From positions 1,550,001 to 1,614,000 of the forward strand of contig OY829366.1 of assembly GCA_963691755.1 (NCBI GenBank): 64,000 nucleotides of DNA, in the 5' to 3' direction. Made by a program: the position numbers and the translations under genes. The DNA is from Dinoroseobacter sp013215265 (GTDB lineage Bacteria > Pseudomonadota > Alphaproteobacteria > Rhodobacterales > Rhodobacteraceae). The notes below the pieces were generated by a model that was given only the letters and a program-made list of their open reading frames with translations, had not been told where the DNA came from and searched no databases. This document shows, one piece after another, positions 26,144-35,212 of the stretch; positions within the stretch are counted from its first letter, which is position 1; each line of letters starts with the position of its first letter.

Positions 26144-26543
26144 ACGTTATGTTTCCAAATCGCAGCGATGCGCCTGATGCGCAGACTTAGACTGGGAACG
26201 ACTGTGCATCAACTCTTGGATCAAAGCATAGGCGAGCGGCTCTTAGAGTGTTCGGGTGCTTTGAAATTACGCCTGCATCACGGGCGAGGTCCTCTGAAGC
26301 GACACCAATTGGCCTGCGAATGATTTGGAGCATGCGGGAACCGTTTTCAAACTTCTCTATCTATGCCGCGGACGGTGAACGAAAGCACTCTCACCTTATC
26401 GCAACGAAGCCTAGCTGGCCCGACATTGCCTCAATGGCGTTCGGCTACGCTTAACAATTCGGTCTCGCTCTCCAGCACATGAGGAAGATCACCTCAAAAT
26501 CTTACTGTGAAACGAATACGCTATACTAGAAGGACAGTACCCC
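26144..26543. other. Gap between hemP and imelysin gene
   Basis: 400 bases. A plus-strand ORF (26248-26454) has no recognisable motif and no ribosome site. I see no gene, terminator or operator that I can support. The imelysin promoter should lie in the last 100 bases. Confidence 0.4.
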
Positions 26544-27812
26544 ATGAAACTATTCACGCTTGCCACTAGCGCATTATCTCTTTGTCTTGGCACCGCTACA
26601 TTTGCAGGTGGCCATATCACCAAAACGTCCGTGCTCGACACCTATGCCGACATGGCTGAGGCGAAGTATGTAGATAGCCTTATTACTGCCCAGCGACTGC
26701 AAGCGGCTGTAGATGCGCTGCTGGCTAATCCGTCCGCAGAAGGTTTAGAGGCGGCAAAGTCGGCCTGGTTGGCCGCTCGGGTCCCTTATCAGCAAAGCGA
26801 GGTCTTCCGTTTTGGCAACGTCATAGTTGACGACTGGGAGGGCAAGGTGAACGCTTGGCCGCTTGACGAAGGACTGATTGACTACGTTGATGCGTCCTAC
26901 GGTGGTCCGACAGATGAGAATGACGCGGCAGTTCTGAATGTGATCGCCAACGCCAGTTTCACGTTGTCTGGCGAAACTGTGGATGCATCGATGATCACCC
27001 CCGCTCTTTTGGAAGAGACACTTCAGGAAGCCGATGGCGTTGAGGCGAATGTCGCCACGGGCTACCATGCAATTGAGTTTCTTCTATGGGGCCAAGACCT
27101 CAATGGCCACGCGGCTGGCGCCGGTAATCGGCCATGGACCGACTATGCTTCTGGCGATGCTTGCACAGGCGGAAACTGTGACCGTCGTGGTGAGTACCTG
27201 AAGGCGGCGACAAACCTCCTGATCTCAGACCTCGAATGGATCGTGGCGCAATGGACGGAAGGCGGCGCGGCCCGAGCCACAGTAACCACCGATGAAGATG
27301 CTGGGATTACCGCAATTCTTACTGGTATGGGCTCATTGTCCTACGGTGAAACTGCAGGGGAACGGATGCGCCTTGGCGTGATGCTGAACGACCCGGAGGA
27401 GGAGCATTCGTGCTTTGCCGACAACACCCATAACGATCACTTCTACAATGGTGTGGGCATTCAGTCCGTATATCTGGGCAGTTACACCCGGGTTGACGGC
27501 AGTGTTGTCGAAGGGCCGTCCCTGTCTGATTTGGTTGCCGCAACTGATGCTGGCCTTGATGCGGAAATGCAGATGAAGCTCTCTGCCGCAGTCATGGCTT
27601 TGGGCCGGATCAAGACCGCAGCTGAGGCAGGGTTCACCTACGACATGATGCTGGAACGCGGCAACGAAGCAGGTGAGGCTCTGATCATGGGCGGCGTGAA
27701 TGGCCTGATCGATCAGACTCGCAGCATTGAACGGGTGGTCGCGGCCCTGGGTACATCGATTGAGATCGAAGGCTCCGACAGTCTCGATAATCCAGAAGCA
27801 GTATTTGAATAG
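26544..27812 (+). CDS. Imelysin family iron-regulated periplasmic protein (IrpA-like)
   Basis: 422 residues with a Sec signal peptide ('LFTLATSALSLCLGTATFAG'). It is a peptidase_M75/imelysin-fold protein with the hallmark G-x-H-x-x-E as 'GYHAIEFLLWG' and later Cys-rich 'SGDACTGGNCDRR'. Imelysins are iron-responsive proteins thought to bind iron or help its uptake; the name's protease activity is doubtful. Long form, comparable with IrpA. It is the first of two imelysins in this locus, separated by DUF1289, Dps and DUF1111 genes. Confidence 0.87.
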   Translation: MKLFTLATSALSLCLGTATFAGGHITKTSVLDTYADMAEAKYVDSLITAQRLQAAVDALLANPSAEGLEAAKSAWLAARVPYQQSEVFRFGNVIVDDWEGKVNAWPLDEGLIDYVDASYGGPTDENDAAVLNVIANASFTLSGETVDASMITPALLEETLQEADGVEANVATGYHAIEFLLWGQDLNGHAAGAGNRPWTDYASGDACTGGNCDRRGEYLKAATNLLISDLEWIVAQWTEGGAARATVTTDEDAGITAILTGMGSLSYGETAGERMRLGVMLNDPEEEHSCFADNTHNDHFYNGVGIQSVYLGSYTRVDGSVVEGPSLSDLVAATDAGLDAEMQMKLSAAVMALGRIKTAAEAGFTYDMMLERGNEAGEALIMGGVNGLIDQTRSIERVVAALGTSIEIEGSDSLDNPEAVFE

Positions 27813-27871
27813 TTCTCCATAGAATACAGCGGAGCCTCCGGGCTTCGCCTATGTGATAAGCAAGGTTGCTC

Positions 27872-28123
27872 ATGTCCAAGAAGCTACCCAGCCCCTGCGT
27901 CGATGTTTGCAAATACAAACGGGCCGGTCATTGCATCGCCTGTTCGATGACCAAAGCGCAAAAGTCGTTGTCAAAGCAGCTTAAAAAAGAAAAGCACCTC
28001 CAGGGGTTTCTCGAGATGCTTGTCGCCCAACAAGAACGGATGGGGAAATATCCAGCCTGGAATGGAATGTACCAGAAGAAGTGCAAGAAAAGGGGCGTTC
28101 GCCCGCCTAAATTTCTTAACTAA
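27872..28123 (+). CDS. DUF1289 family protein
   Basis: 83 residues with the DUF1289 signature: 'LPSPCVDVCKYKRAGHCIAC', a four-Cys pattern that probably binds a metal. A long basic tail follows ('KKCKKRGVRPPKF'). ATG 27872 is preferred to an upstream TTG. Its 3' end overlaps the convergent dps gene by 8 bases. Function of the family is unknown. Confidence 0.8.
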   Translation: MSKKLPSPCVDVCKYKRAGHCIACSMTKAQKSLSKQLKKEKHLQGFLEMLVAQQERMGKYPAWNGMYQKKCKKRGVRPPKFLN

Positions 28124-28586
28124 GGTGCGCCGTAATTAGCCAAGCGAACTTTTCGTGGGTCTGACCGCGTGCGATGCACAGGTCTTGGGTCAAGAGGTCA
28201 CCGTGCTTCTCGGCGATTGCAGCGGTGCCAGCAAGCGTCGACGCGACGGTTTGCTGCGCCTTTGCAAGCGCATTGATCATCTCTTCGGCAGATGCATACC
28301 CGTCGTGTTCGGCGACTTTTGAAGCCTTTACCATGCCCGCGAGCATGCCATTAGCATGTCCGCCCAACGCTTTAACCCGCTCCGCCAAGTCATCTTGCGC
28401 TACAAAGTGGTCCTCATACACTTTCTGAAACAGATCATGCAGTGGGCCAAAGGCCATCCCTGTCACGTTCCAGTGAAAATTTTGCGCGAGCATCGTTGTC
28501 ACGGCGGTTTCCGCCACACATTGGTTCAACGCTTCGCAGATTTCGGATTGTGCATCTGTCGAAAGACTCTCAGCAGTCTGACTCAT
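28116..28586 (-). CDS. dps: Dps family ferritin-like protein
   Basis: 156-residue dodecamer-forming protein that oxidises and stores iron and shields DNA from hydroxyl radicals. The ferroxidase ligands are in 'LAQNFHWNVTGMAFGPLHDL' and 'YEDHFVAQDDLAERVKALGG'. Full length. A GAG-rich ribosome site precedes ATG 28586. Its place inside an iron-uptake locus suggests joint control by iron. Confidence 0.9.
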   Translation of the reverse strand: MSQTAESLSTDAQSEICEALNQCVAETAVTTMLAQNFHWNVTGMAFGPLHDLFQKVYEDHFVAQDDLAERVKALGGHANGMLAGMVKASKVAEHDGYASAEEMINALAKAQQTVASTLAGTAAIAEKHGDLLTQDLCIARGQTHEKFAWLITAHLS

Positions 28587-28701
28587 TGGTCGCTCTCCTG
28601 TTATGGAAACTGGAATTTTTGGCTGGCTCGATGCTGGCTAGTATTATCATTATTTAGAGCGAAGCTTCGGTTTTCAAACGAAAAATTCCTGAGTTTTTCT
28701 A

Positions 28702-29112
28702 TCAGGTGTTTGCCAGGCTGACGATCAGTGAACCAATGATGCGCCGTTTGCTGTGAGCAACGCGACGATTCAGCAGGAATGCAAAGCTGTCATGGTCGCC
28801 ACGCTTGGAGGCTTCGATCAAAGCTGCCAGCCATTTTTCGTCAAATGAGAGGTTCTTTTCACCCGGACGGTAAAATACTGGCGCATGATCCAACGCCTGC
28901 CCCAGGATTCGTAGCAACGTAATTTGTCGCGTGTTTTTCGCGTCCTCAGTATCAGGGTCCAAAACACTACATGCTTGGAAAATGTCCAGAAACGCAGAGG
29001 CGCGGCAAGTTGTTGCTTGAAAACGGAGTTGGTTTAGCGAGACACGGACGTCATCTGTAAGCCTGAGCGGCTGCGGCGCGCATTTTTCCGGAAGTTTCAA
29101 CACCGCTGACAT
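28702..29112 (-). CDS. Hypothetical protein divergent from DUF1111 gene
   Basis: 136 residues, predicted soluble, with no family I recognise. It has several Cys in the first half ('QATTCRASAFLDIFQACSVL') and a basic C-terminal helix ('AHSKRRIIGSLIVSL'). ATG 29112 is preferred to a TTG one codon earlier. It shares an 86-bp divergent promoter region, with a perfect dyad, with the di-haem protein gene, so iron-dependent expression is plausible. Confidence 0.55.
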   Translation of the reverse strand: MSAVLKLPEKCAPQPLRLTDDVRVSLNQLRFQATTCRASAFLDIFQACSVLDPDTEDAKNTRQITLLRILGQALDHAPVFYRPGEKNLSFDEKWLAALIEASKRGDHDSFAFLLNRRVAHSKRRIIGSLIVSLANT

Positions 29113-29162
29113 CAAAATGGCCTTTTCGTCGCAGTCGAATGATTCGACATATTCACCTTACT

Positions 29163-29179
29163 CTGACTAAATTAGTCAG
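29163..29179. promoter_or_regulatory. Perfect 17-bp dyad between divergent iron-locus genes
   Basis: CTGACTAA-A-TTAGTCAG: two 8-bp arms with a single central A, 20 bases before ATG 29199. The symmetry suits a dimeric repressor. Its look is compatible with the iron-responsive boxes described for Rhodobacterales (IscR 'Iron-Rhodo-box' type), but I cannot verify the consensus here. Confidence 0.6.
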
Positions 29180-29198
29180 GAATTAATGGTGAGCCAAG

Positions 29199-30710
29199 AT
29201 GAAACTGTCACTATTGTGTGTGTCAATTTGCTTTTGCACTCCGCTGTCGGCGCAAGAGCTTGCGGACATACACCTTCAGGTTGTGCCACGTACCGACGAC
29301 GAAGCGGCCCGAGTTTCTGCGGTGACTGCTTTGGCGACAAGTTTTAATGCGGCACAGCCGTATGAAGCGAACTCAGCCGGAGCCGCAACCGTTCGGGCAA
29401 TGATAAACGCAAATGCGTTTTCGCAGCCCTCAGGAAACATTTCTTTCGAGGACGAACTTACCTTCAAGGTGGGCAACGGGATGTTCCGCAAGCTCTGGGT
29501 GTCCTCGCCATCGTCCACTTTGGCCTCCGATGGTCTTGGACCGCTCTACAACGCTCGATCCTGCCAGCGGTGTCACGTTAAGGATGGTCGTGGGCATCCA
29601 CCGGAGGGACCGCAAGATAACGCAATCTCAATGCTTCTTAAGGTGTCGATTCCAACGGATACTTCCGAGTTGGCGCAGGTGATCGAAGGGTACATTGCAA
29701 CGCTCTCAGAGCCAACGTACGGAACCCAGATGCAGGACTTCAGCCTTGCAGGGCATCCCGCTGAGTACACGCTTCATATCGACTATGAAGAGATAGAAGT
29801 CCCGCTCTCCGGAAACGAGACAGCCTATCTCAGACGTCCAGTCTACACTGCTACCGATCTTGGCTACGGCCCCTTGCATCCCGATGCGGTGCTGAGCCCT
29901 CGGGTGGCCCCACAAATGATCGGACTTGGCCTTTTGGAGGCGATTCCAGCTGCTGATATCCTTGCGCTAGCTGATCCCGAAGACGCCAACGGCGATGGCA
30001 TCTCCGGTCGGCCCAACATTGTTTGGTCGGCAGAGTTTGCGCAGCCCATGCTGGGCCGCTTTGGCCTAAAAGCTGGATCGCCAACAGTCCGAGAACAGTC
30101 TGCGGCAGCATTCGCCGGAGATATTGGCATCTCAACCCCCTTGTTCCCGGCTGCATGGGGCGAATGCACTGAAGCACAGCCAGATTGCCGTGCAGCGCCT
30201 CACGGTGACGGTGATGAACGAGGCTTCGAGATTGATGCTGAAGGTCTCGACCTCGTGACATTCTATAGCCGCAACTTGGCGGTCCCGGCCCGCCGTAATG
30301 TCGATGACCCGTTTGTTCTGAGGGGTAAAGAGGTGTTCTACACCATTGGTTGCACCTCTTGTCACCAGCCTTCGTTTGTGACCCATCGGTTGGTAGATCA
30401 GCTAGAACAAAGCTTTCAATTGATATGGCCTTACACAGACATGCTGCTCCATGACATGGGTCCGGGTTTGGCGGATAATCGGCCAGAGGCCCGTGCAAGT
30501 GGCTCTGAATGGCGGACCCCACCGCTCTGGGGTATTGGGCTGACTGAACAAGTCTCTGGGCACACGTACTTTCTTCATGATGGACGTGCTCGTTCGCTTT
30601 TGGAGGCGGTGCTTTGGCATGGCGGAGAAGCACAAGCACAACGTGACGCTGTTATGTCCATGCCTCCTCAGGATCGAAACGCGCTTCTTACCTATTTGGA
30701 GAGCCTGTAA
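29199..30710 (+). CDS. Di-haem oxidoreductase, DUF1111 family
   Basis: 503 residues with a signal peptide ('LCVSICFCTPLSAQ'). Two c-type haem sites are visible: 'SCQRCHVKDG' and 'CTSCHQPSF'. The family resembles di-haem peroxidases (MauG/CcpA fold) and is regularly encoded between imelysin genes. A role in periplasmic redox handling of iron is inference from this context. The stop codon overlaps the ATG of the next gene by one base. Confidence 0.86.
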   Translation: MKLSLLCVSICFCTPLSAQELADIHLQVVPRTDDEAARVSAVTALATSFNAAQPYEANSAGAATVRAMINANAFSQPSGNISFEDELTFKVGNGMFRKLWVSSPSSTLASDGLGPLYNARSCQRCHVKDGRGHPPEGPQDNAISMLLKVSIPTDTSELAQVIEGYIATLSEPTYGTQMQDFSLAGHPAEYTLHIDYEEIEVPLSGNETAYLRRPVYTATDLGYGPLHPDAVLSPRVAPQMIGLGLLEAIPAADILALADPEDANGDGISGRPNIVWSAEFAQPMLGRFGLKAGSPTVREQSAAAFAGDIGISTPLFPAAWGECTEAQPDCRAAPHGDGDERGFEIDAEGLDLVTFYSRNLAVPARRNVDDPFVLRGKEVFYTIGCTSCHQPSFVTHRLVDQLEQSFQLIWPYTDMLLHDMGPGLADNRPEARASGSEWRTPPLWGIGLTEQVSGHTYFLHDGRARSLLEAVLWHGGEAQAQRDAVMSMPPQDRNALLTYLESL

Positions 30711-31702
30711 TGCGTTTTGTGACGCTCGCCGCAGCAATAATAATCGCGGCCCCTGCGATAGCGGACCAGCCCGACATTCGAGCAATCGTAGAACGTCATA
30801 TCCTCCCAGGCTATGAGGCACTGGCTCTTGAGGCATCAGAACTTGCCGATGCCGCTAGTGAAAACTGCGCACTCGAAAACCCGAATCTAATTGAAGCGTA
30901 CCACAAAGCTTTCGATGCCTGGGTGAAAGTCAGCCATCTGCGCTTTGGCCCATCTGAACAAGACGACCGAGCCTTCGCTCTTGCATTCTGGCCCGACCTG
31001 AGGGGCGCAACAGCTAAAGCTCTTTCTGTGTTGATCCGCAATGAGGATCCAGCGGTTTCAGACGCCCAGGCGTTCCGTACAGTCTCTATCGCGGCTCGTG
31101 GCTTCTACGCCCTTGAGTTCTTACTATTCGATCCGCAGTTCTCTCCAGCTGATGCTTCGGACTACCACTGCCGCCTGATTCAAGTAGTTGCCACTGGTAT
31201 CGCCATGACCTCTGAGGCTATCCACGCGGGTTGGGTTGAGGGCTACGCTGACCTCATGGTCAACGCCGAAAATGAAACTTACCGAACGTCTACAGAAGCA
31301 GCTAGGCAGCTTTTTACGGCACTTTCAACTGGCCTGGAGTTCACGTCTCAAACTCGGCTGGGTCGTCCGATGGGGACATTTGAACGTCCTCGGCCTAACC
31401 GTGCGGAAGCTCGGCGATCTGAACGATCTTTGCGACATGTCGTGCTTTCGCTTGAAGCCACATGGGAATTAGCGGCGCTGATCTCGAACGAGAATGATAC
31501 GCTTGGTACGGCATTTCAAACTGCCATCGGGCGGGCCGCTACTTTGGATGATCCTGTCTTTGCAGGAGTTGCGGTACCACAGGGGCGTTTGCGCATCGAA
31601 GTTCTTCAGCAGAATATTGAAGAGATCCGAACCATCTTGGCGGAAGACGTTGGTCCTGCATTGGGCATCTCCGCTGGATTCAATTCGCTGGATGGTGACT
31701 AG
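30710..31702 (+). CDS. Imelysin family protein, short form
   Basis: 330 residues with a signal peptide ('VTLAAAIIIAAPAIAD'). It carries the imelysin-type helical motif 'ARGFYALEFLLFDP', where the G-x-H-x-x-E His is replaced by Tyr, and an aromatic 'VKVSHLRFGP'. It overlaps the genes on both sides by one base, so the DUF1111 - imelysin - DUF1513 trio is a tight operon. It is divergent from the 422-residue imelysin upstream, so this is not a recent duplication. Confidence 0.84.
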   Translation: MRFVTLAAAIIIAAPAIADQPDIRAIVERHILPGYEALALEASELADAASENCALENPNLIEAYHKAFDAWVKVSHLRFGPSEQDDRAFALAFWPDLRGATAKALSVLIRNEDPAVSDAQAFRTVSIAARGFYALEFLLFDPQFSPADASDYHCRLIQVVATGIAMTSEAIHAGWVEGYADLMVNAENETYRTSTEAARQLFTALSTGLEFTSQTRLGRPMGTFERPRPNRAEARRSERSLRHVVLSLEATWELAALISNENDTLGTAFQTAIGRAATLDDPVFAGVAVPQGRLRIEVLQQNIEEIRTILAEDVGPALGISAGFNSLDGD

Positions 31703-32757
31703 TGGGAACGCGTCGCTCTTTCATGACTGGCTTACTTGCTGCTGGTCTCACGCCTAATCCAACCTGGGCAGATGCGGGTGGCGCGGCCTACATTTCAGCG
31801 GGAATGAAACCGGATGGCAGCTATGTGCTGTGTGGCCTGAGATCGGACGGCTTAATCGCATTTGAGTTACCGCTCCCAGCACGAGGGCATGCAGCCGCAG
31901 CGCATCCTATACTACCAGAGGCCGTGGCATTCGCTCGTAGGCCAGGAACATATGCCATCGTTCTTGATTGCTCCAACGGGTCGGCGAAAGCACAGCTTAC
32001 CGCCCCGGCTGGCCGTCACTTTTATGGCCACGGGACCTTCGCTTTAGGTGGAGAACTGTTGTTCACAACAGAGAATGACTACGGCAAAGCACGGGGTGTT
32101 GTTGGCGTTTGGAGTGTCCGGAGGGGATACACACGGGTGGGCGAGTTCTGGTCCGGTGGGACTGGGCCACACGATATCAAGCTAATGCCCGACGGTGAAA
32201 CGCTGGTTGTTGCTAACGGTGGGATTGAGACACATCCAGAAACTGGACGTACCAAACTCAACATTCCAACAATGCGACCGAACCTTAGTTATCTAAGCTT
32301 AGATGGCTCGATTCTGGGGCAAGTTTTTCTTGCCAATGATTTGAGAAAAAACTCCATCCGTCATCTTGCTGTTTCAACGGATGGTCAGGTCGCTTTTGCT
32401 ATGCAATGGCAGGGGGATCTGACAGGTGACCAACCCTTGTTGGGGGTTCAGCGTAGCTTCAGCCAGCACCCGCATTTGTTCGAAGAAGCGTCGGTACGGG
32501 AGATGCATGGGTACCTGGGCAGTATCGCCATTAATAGCAGCATGAACCAAATCGCGGTTACGTCACCTCGAAGCGGTGTGGTGCAAATCTTTGGTAAGGA
32601 CGGCTTGCACGCTCGTTCCAACTTGGCAGATGTTTGTGGCGTTGCCGCTATTGGAAACGGTTTCTTCGCCACCACAGGCACGGGGCTGGCTCGAGCAGCT
32701 GAGTTCGGTGATATCAATCACGACTTAGCTTGGGACAACCACTTGATTGCAATCTGA
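31702..32757 (+). CDS. DUF1513 family protein, beta-propeller-like
   Basis: 351 residues starting at GTG 31702. The N-terminus 'GTRRSFMTGLLAAGLTPN' has a twin-arginine motif, implying Tat export of a folded protein. The body shows repeated beta-propeller-like segments, e.g. 'GPHDIKLMPDGETLVVANGG' and 'SIRHLAVSTDGQVAFAMQ'. DUF1513 is a standard fourth member of this imelysin iron cluster; its biochemical role is unknown. Confidence 0.84.
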   Translation: MGTRRSFMTGLLAAGLTPNPTWADAGGAAYISAGMKPDGSYVLCGLRSDGLIAFELPLPARGHAAAAHPILPEAVAFARRPGTYAIVLDCSNGSAKAQLTAPAGRHFYGHGTFALGGELLFTTENDYGKARGVVGVWSVRRGYTRVGEFWSGGTGPHDIKLMPDGETLVVANGGIETHPETGRTKLNIPTMRPNLSYLSLDGSILGQVFLANDLRKNSIRHLAVSTDGQVAFAMQWQGDLTGDQPLLGVQRSFSQHPHLFEEASVREMHGYLGSIAINSSMNQIAVTSPRSGVVQIFGKDGLHARSNLADVCGVAAIGNGFFATTGTGLARAAEFGDINHDLAWDNHLIAI

Positions 32758-33446
32758 CAGGGCAAACGACTCTGTGTGAACCTGTGCCGCCCCAAGACAC
32801 GACAAACCCGCTGCTTCGACACTCTGATGTGATTGCAGATGTGATCGATGCGGATACGGTGATGCGAAGGGCTCGGTAATTTCTTCGTTTTTCTTCGACG
32901 AGATAAGCTTGTCCAGCGCCAAGACTAACGCCTCTCGGCGCAACCGGCCATTCCCTACCGCGACCAGACGTTGCGCGAAGGGGAATAGATTTTTATTCCT
33001 GTCGGCGCCGAGTATGAGTTCACGGTCGGTCCAATGGGGGTGACTATGTTCTATAGACTGCTAGGCGGATGCTATTCGCCTGGAAAACTTGCAGTGTCGA
33101 AACTGTATTGATCTTCTAGGGCTAGGCTACGGCAAATCCGTTCCTGTATGCCGATAAGTGTGCCACTTCCGCGGTCTGCAAAAAGTTTTGAAAAGTAGGA
33201 CGTATCCGAAAAGCTAAGGCGATATCTGTTGTCGGATCCACACAGAATTTAAATACCGTTTCTTAATAATCTCAAAGTCCGCAAGGCGGACCTTGGTAGT
33301 TTGCGCGGTGACTGTCCGCTCTCTTCTGACCCTACGATTTAATATGATCTTGTTGAGCCCTGGCTCTTCAAGGATCAGTAGTCTCAGGCTAAAAAATCTT
33401 TGGGTATCGATCGAAGAACTCAGTTCGTATACTAGGACTTCAAGTG
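32758..33446. other. Gene-free stretch at the right end of element 1
   Basis: About 690 bases without a supportable gene. From ~33350 to 33460 a plus-strand reading 'SSLRLKNLWVSIEELSSYTR' resembles the fragment at 62122 ('FTDLKKLQVSTKELSWYAR') and a broken version at ~47950, so it is a relic of a repeated gene end. Confidence 0.5.
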
Positions 33447-33775
33447 ATAAATTTGTTTAGTCACAACACAAATGTTCTTGTTCAAAGCGTCAGATCCTAC
33501 GGATTGAAAATCCTCGTGTCGGTGGTTCGATTCCGCTCCCGGGCACTATTATTGTTTAAAAACAATGACTTAAGTATAAATTACTAAGCCCACTCGCTTT
33601 TAATTTCTTTTCGCAAGCCCGGAATTTGCTCGGCATTCAAAGATCTCGAATGCATCGTTGCTCTGCAAACCTTGCCGATAGCGGTTGTCCTTGCCTTAAA
33701 CAGTCTGGCCGAGCAAAAGAGCCGATTGATTGTGCACTAACAATCAAATTGGCCTGCTCAGATGGGGCTGATGAG
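33447..33775 (+). other. att-like repeat, copy B (element 1/element 2 boundary)
   Basis: Core 33501-33546 is the tRNA-Phe 3' segment from GGATTGAAAATCC to GGGCAC, with one C-to-T change. The left flank (TAGTCACAACACAAATG) matches copies C and D, and the right flank matches copies A, C and D. At 33734-33750 GCACTAACAATCAAATT, also found at the end of the IS3 relic at 55.1 kb and in copy C, marks an old IS3 end. Confidence 0.82.
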
Positions 33776-33860
33776 AACTAGCGGCCTGTCCGTCGTCAGA
33801 GTTTTCCGGAATGCTGAGGTTGTATCGTAACGGAGGCTCTGGTTCGGTTTCTGTTTGAGT

Positions 33861-34841
33861 TTATGCTGCCGCGGCTTGGTGCTGCAACCGGCGTTTTCGG
33901 ATTGTCTGTTTCTTGATCTCCGCTCTCATCTTCAGGATTTTCGCGCCGCGGTCGTGATAGACGTCTGCGGGTGTCAGATTGCCGAGGCTCTCGTGATATC
34001 GCCGGTTGTTGTAGTGATCGACGAAGGCGCCGATCTGCCCCTCCAGGTCGCCGGGTAGGTAATAGTTTTCCAGGAGCACTCGGTTTTTCATGGTTTGGTG
34101 CCACCGCTCGATCTTGCCCTGGGTCTGGGGGTGATGTGGCGCACCGCGAACGTGATCCATTCCCTTGGCATCAAGGTACTTGGCCAGATCGGCGGCAACG
34201 TAAGATGAGCCGTTGTCGCTTAGAAGCCTCGGCTTGTGCGCCAACGTAGCCCGATTGCATCCTGACGCATCCAATGCCAGGTCCAGTGTGTCGGTGACGT
34301 CTGCGGCCTTCATTGTCGTGCAAAGCTTCCAGGCAATGATGTAGCGGCTGTAATCATCAAGGATCGTGCTGAGATAGAACCAGCCCCAGCCGATGACCTT
34401 GAGGTAGGTGAAGTCGGTTTGCCATAACTCGTTGGGTCGGCTCGTCTTGTCGCGGAACTCGTCCGCGGCCTTAATAACCACATGTGCAGGTGCCGTGATC
34501 AGATCCTCGGCCTTGAGGATACGGTAAGCTGATGATTCCGAGACAAAGTACCGCTTCTCATCAGTGTATTTGACCGCCAGCTCGCGCGGCGTCAGGTCCT
34601 CGTGGTCGAGTGCGAACTCGACGAAGGCTTCGCGGATGTTGTCCGGGATGCGGTTCCACACCGATCTCGGTCGCGGAGATCGGTCTGCCAGCGCATCAAC
34701 ACCGCCTTCGACCCACCGCGCATACCAATCGTAGTAGGTGCTACTGGGAATGCCGATCATGGCCAGTGTTTGCTTCACCGGTAGATGCGATGCCTCGACC
34801 GTGCGGATGATCTCAAGCTTCTCAGAGGCAGGGTATCTCAT
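33861..34841 (-). CDS. IS transposase orfB, DDE integrase core (copy 1)
   Basis: 326-residue catalytic subunit. An N-terminal helix-turn-helix ('TLAMIGIPSSTYYDWYARW') is followed by the DDE core with Asp in 'LWQTDFTYLK', Asp in 'LLSDNGSSY' and Glu in 'TQGKIERWHQTMKNR'. It ends in a basic tail. Intact and identical to copy 2, so probably active. Confidence 0.92.
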   Translation of the reverse strand: MRYPASEKLEIIRTVEASHLPVKQTLAMIGIPSSTYYDWYARWVEGGVDALADRSPRPRSVWNRIPDNIREAFVEFALDHEDLTPRELAVKYTDEKRYFVSESSAYRILKAEDLITAPAHVVIKAADEFRDKTSRPNELWQTDFTYLKVIGWGWFYLSTILDDYSRYIIAWKLCTTMKAADVTDTLDLALDASGCNRATLAHKPRLLSDNGSSYVAADLAKYLDAKGMDHVRGAPHHPQTQGKIERWHQTMKNRVLLENYYLPGDLEGQIGAFVDHYNNRRYHESLGNLTPADVYHDRGAKILKMRAEIKKQTIRKRRLQHQAAAA

Positions 34842-35212
34842 GCGTCGTCCTCCCCATCCCCGATCATGCTTTTTTTGAGCAGCCGGTTCTCAAGCGTCAG
34901 CTCGGCGACGACCTCCTTAAGGACCAAGGCTTCGGATCGTAGCTCCTTGACCTCAGGTGCCGTTGCCTGACGGGCGGTGTCGCCTGCTAGCCGGTTCTTC
35001 CCAGCTTCGAGGAACTCCTTAGACCAGGAATAATAAAGGCTTTCAGCGATGCCCTCGCGGCGGCACAGCGCAGCAATGCTCTCCTCGCCGCGCAGGCCGG
35101 CCAGGACAATCCTGATTTTTTCTTCCGCTGAATACTGTTTACGGGTCTTTCGTTTGATGGACCTGACCAGCTTGTCAGCGGCGTCTTTCGATGTTCCGGA
35201 TTTCTTGTTCAT
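34838..35212 (-). CDS. IS transposase orfA, helix-turn-helix (copy 1)
   Basis: 124 residues: 'SAEEKIRIVLAGLRGEESIA' starts the DNA-binding part, and a leucine-rich coiled segment ('LVLKEVVAELTLENRLLKKS') ends it. ATG 35212 has GGAG upstream; a longer GTG frame starts outside the element. It overlaps orfB by four bases. Confidence 0.9.
   Translation of the reverse strand: MNKKSGTSKDAADKLVRSIKRKTRKQYSAEEKIRIVLAGLRGEESIAALCRREGIAESLYYSWSKEFLEAGKNRLAGDTARQATAPEVKELRSEALVLKEVVAELTLENRLLKKSMIGDGEDDA

Noticed and set aside
26248..26454. 68-residue ORF between hemP and imelysin
   Set aside because: No ribosome site, no motif and no coupling with its neighbours.
29851..30639. 262-residue minus-strand ORF
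   Set aside because: Shadow of the di-haem DUF1111 gene, which has signal peptide and haem motifs on the plus strand.
33501..33546. Further tRNA-Phe genes at 33.5, 60.6 and 63.8 kb
   Set aside because: Only the segment from the anticodon arm to the 3' end is present. The acceptor 5' strand and D arm are missing, so these are att repeats, not tRNA genes.
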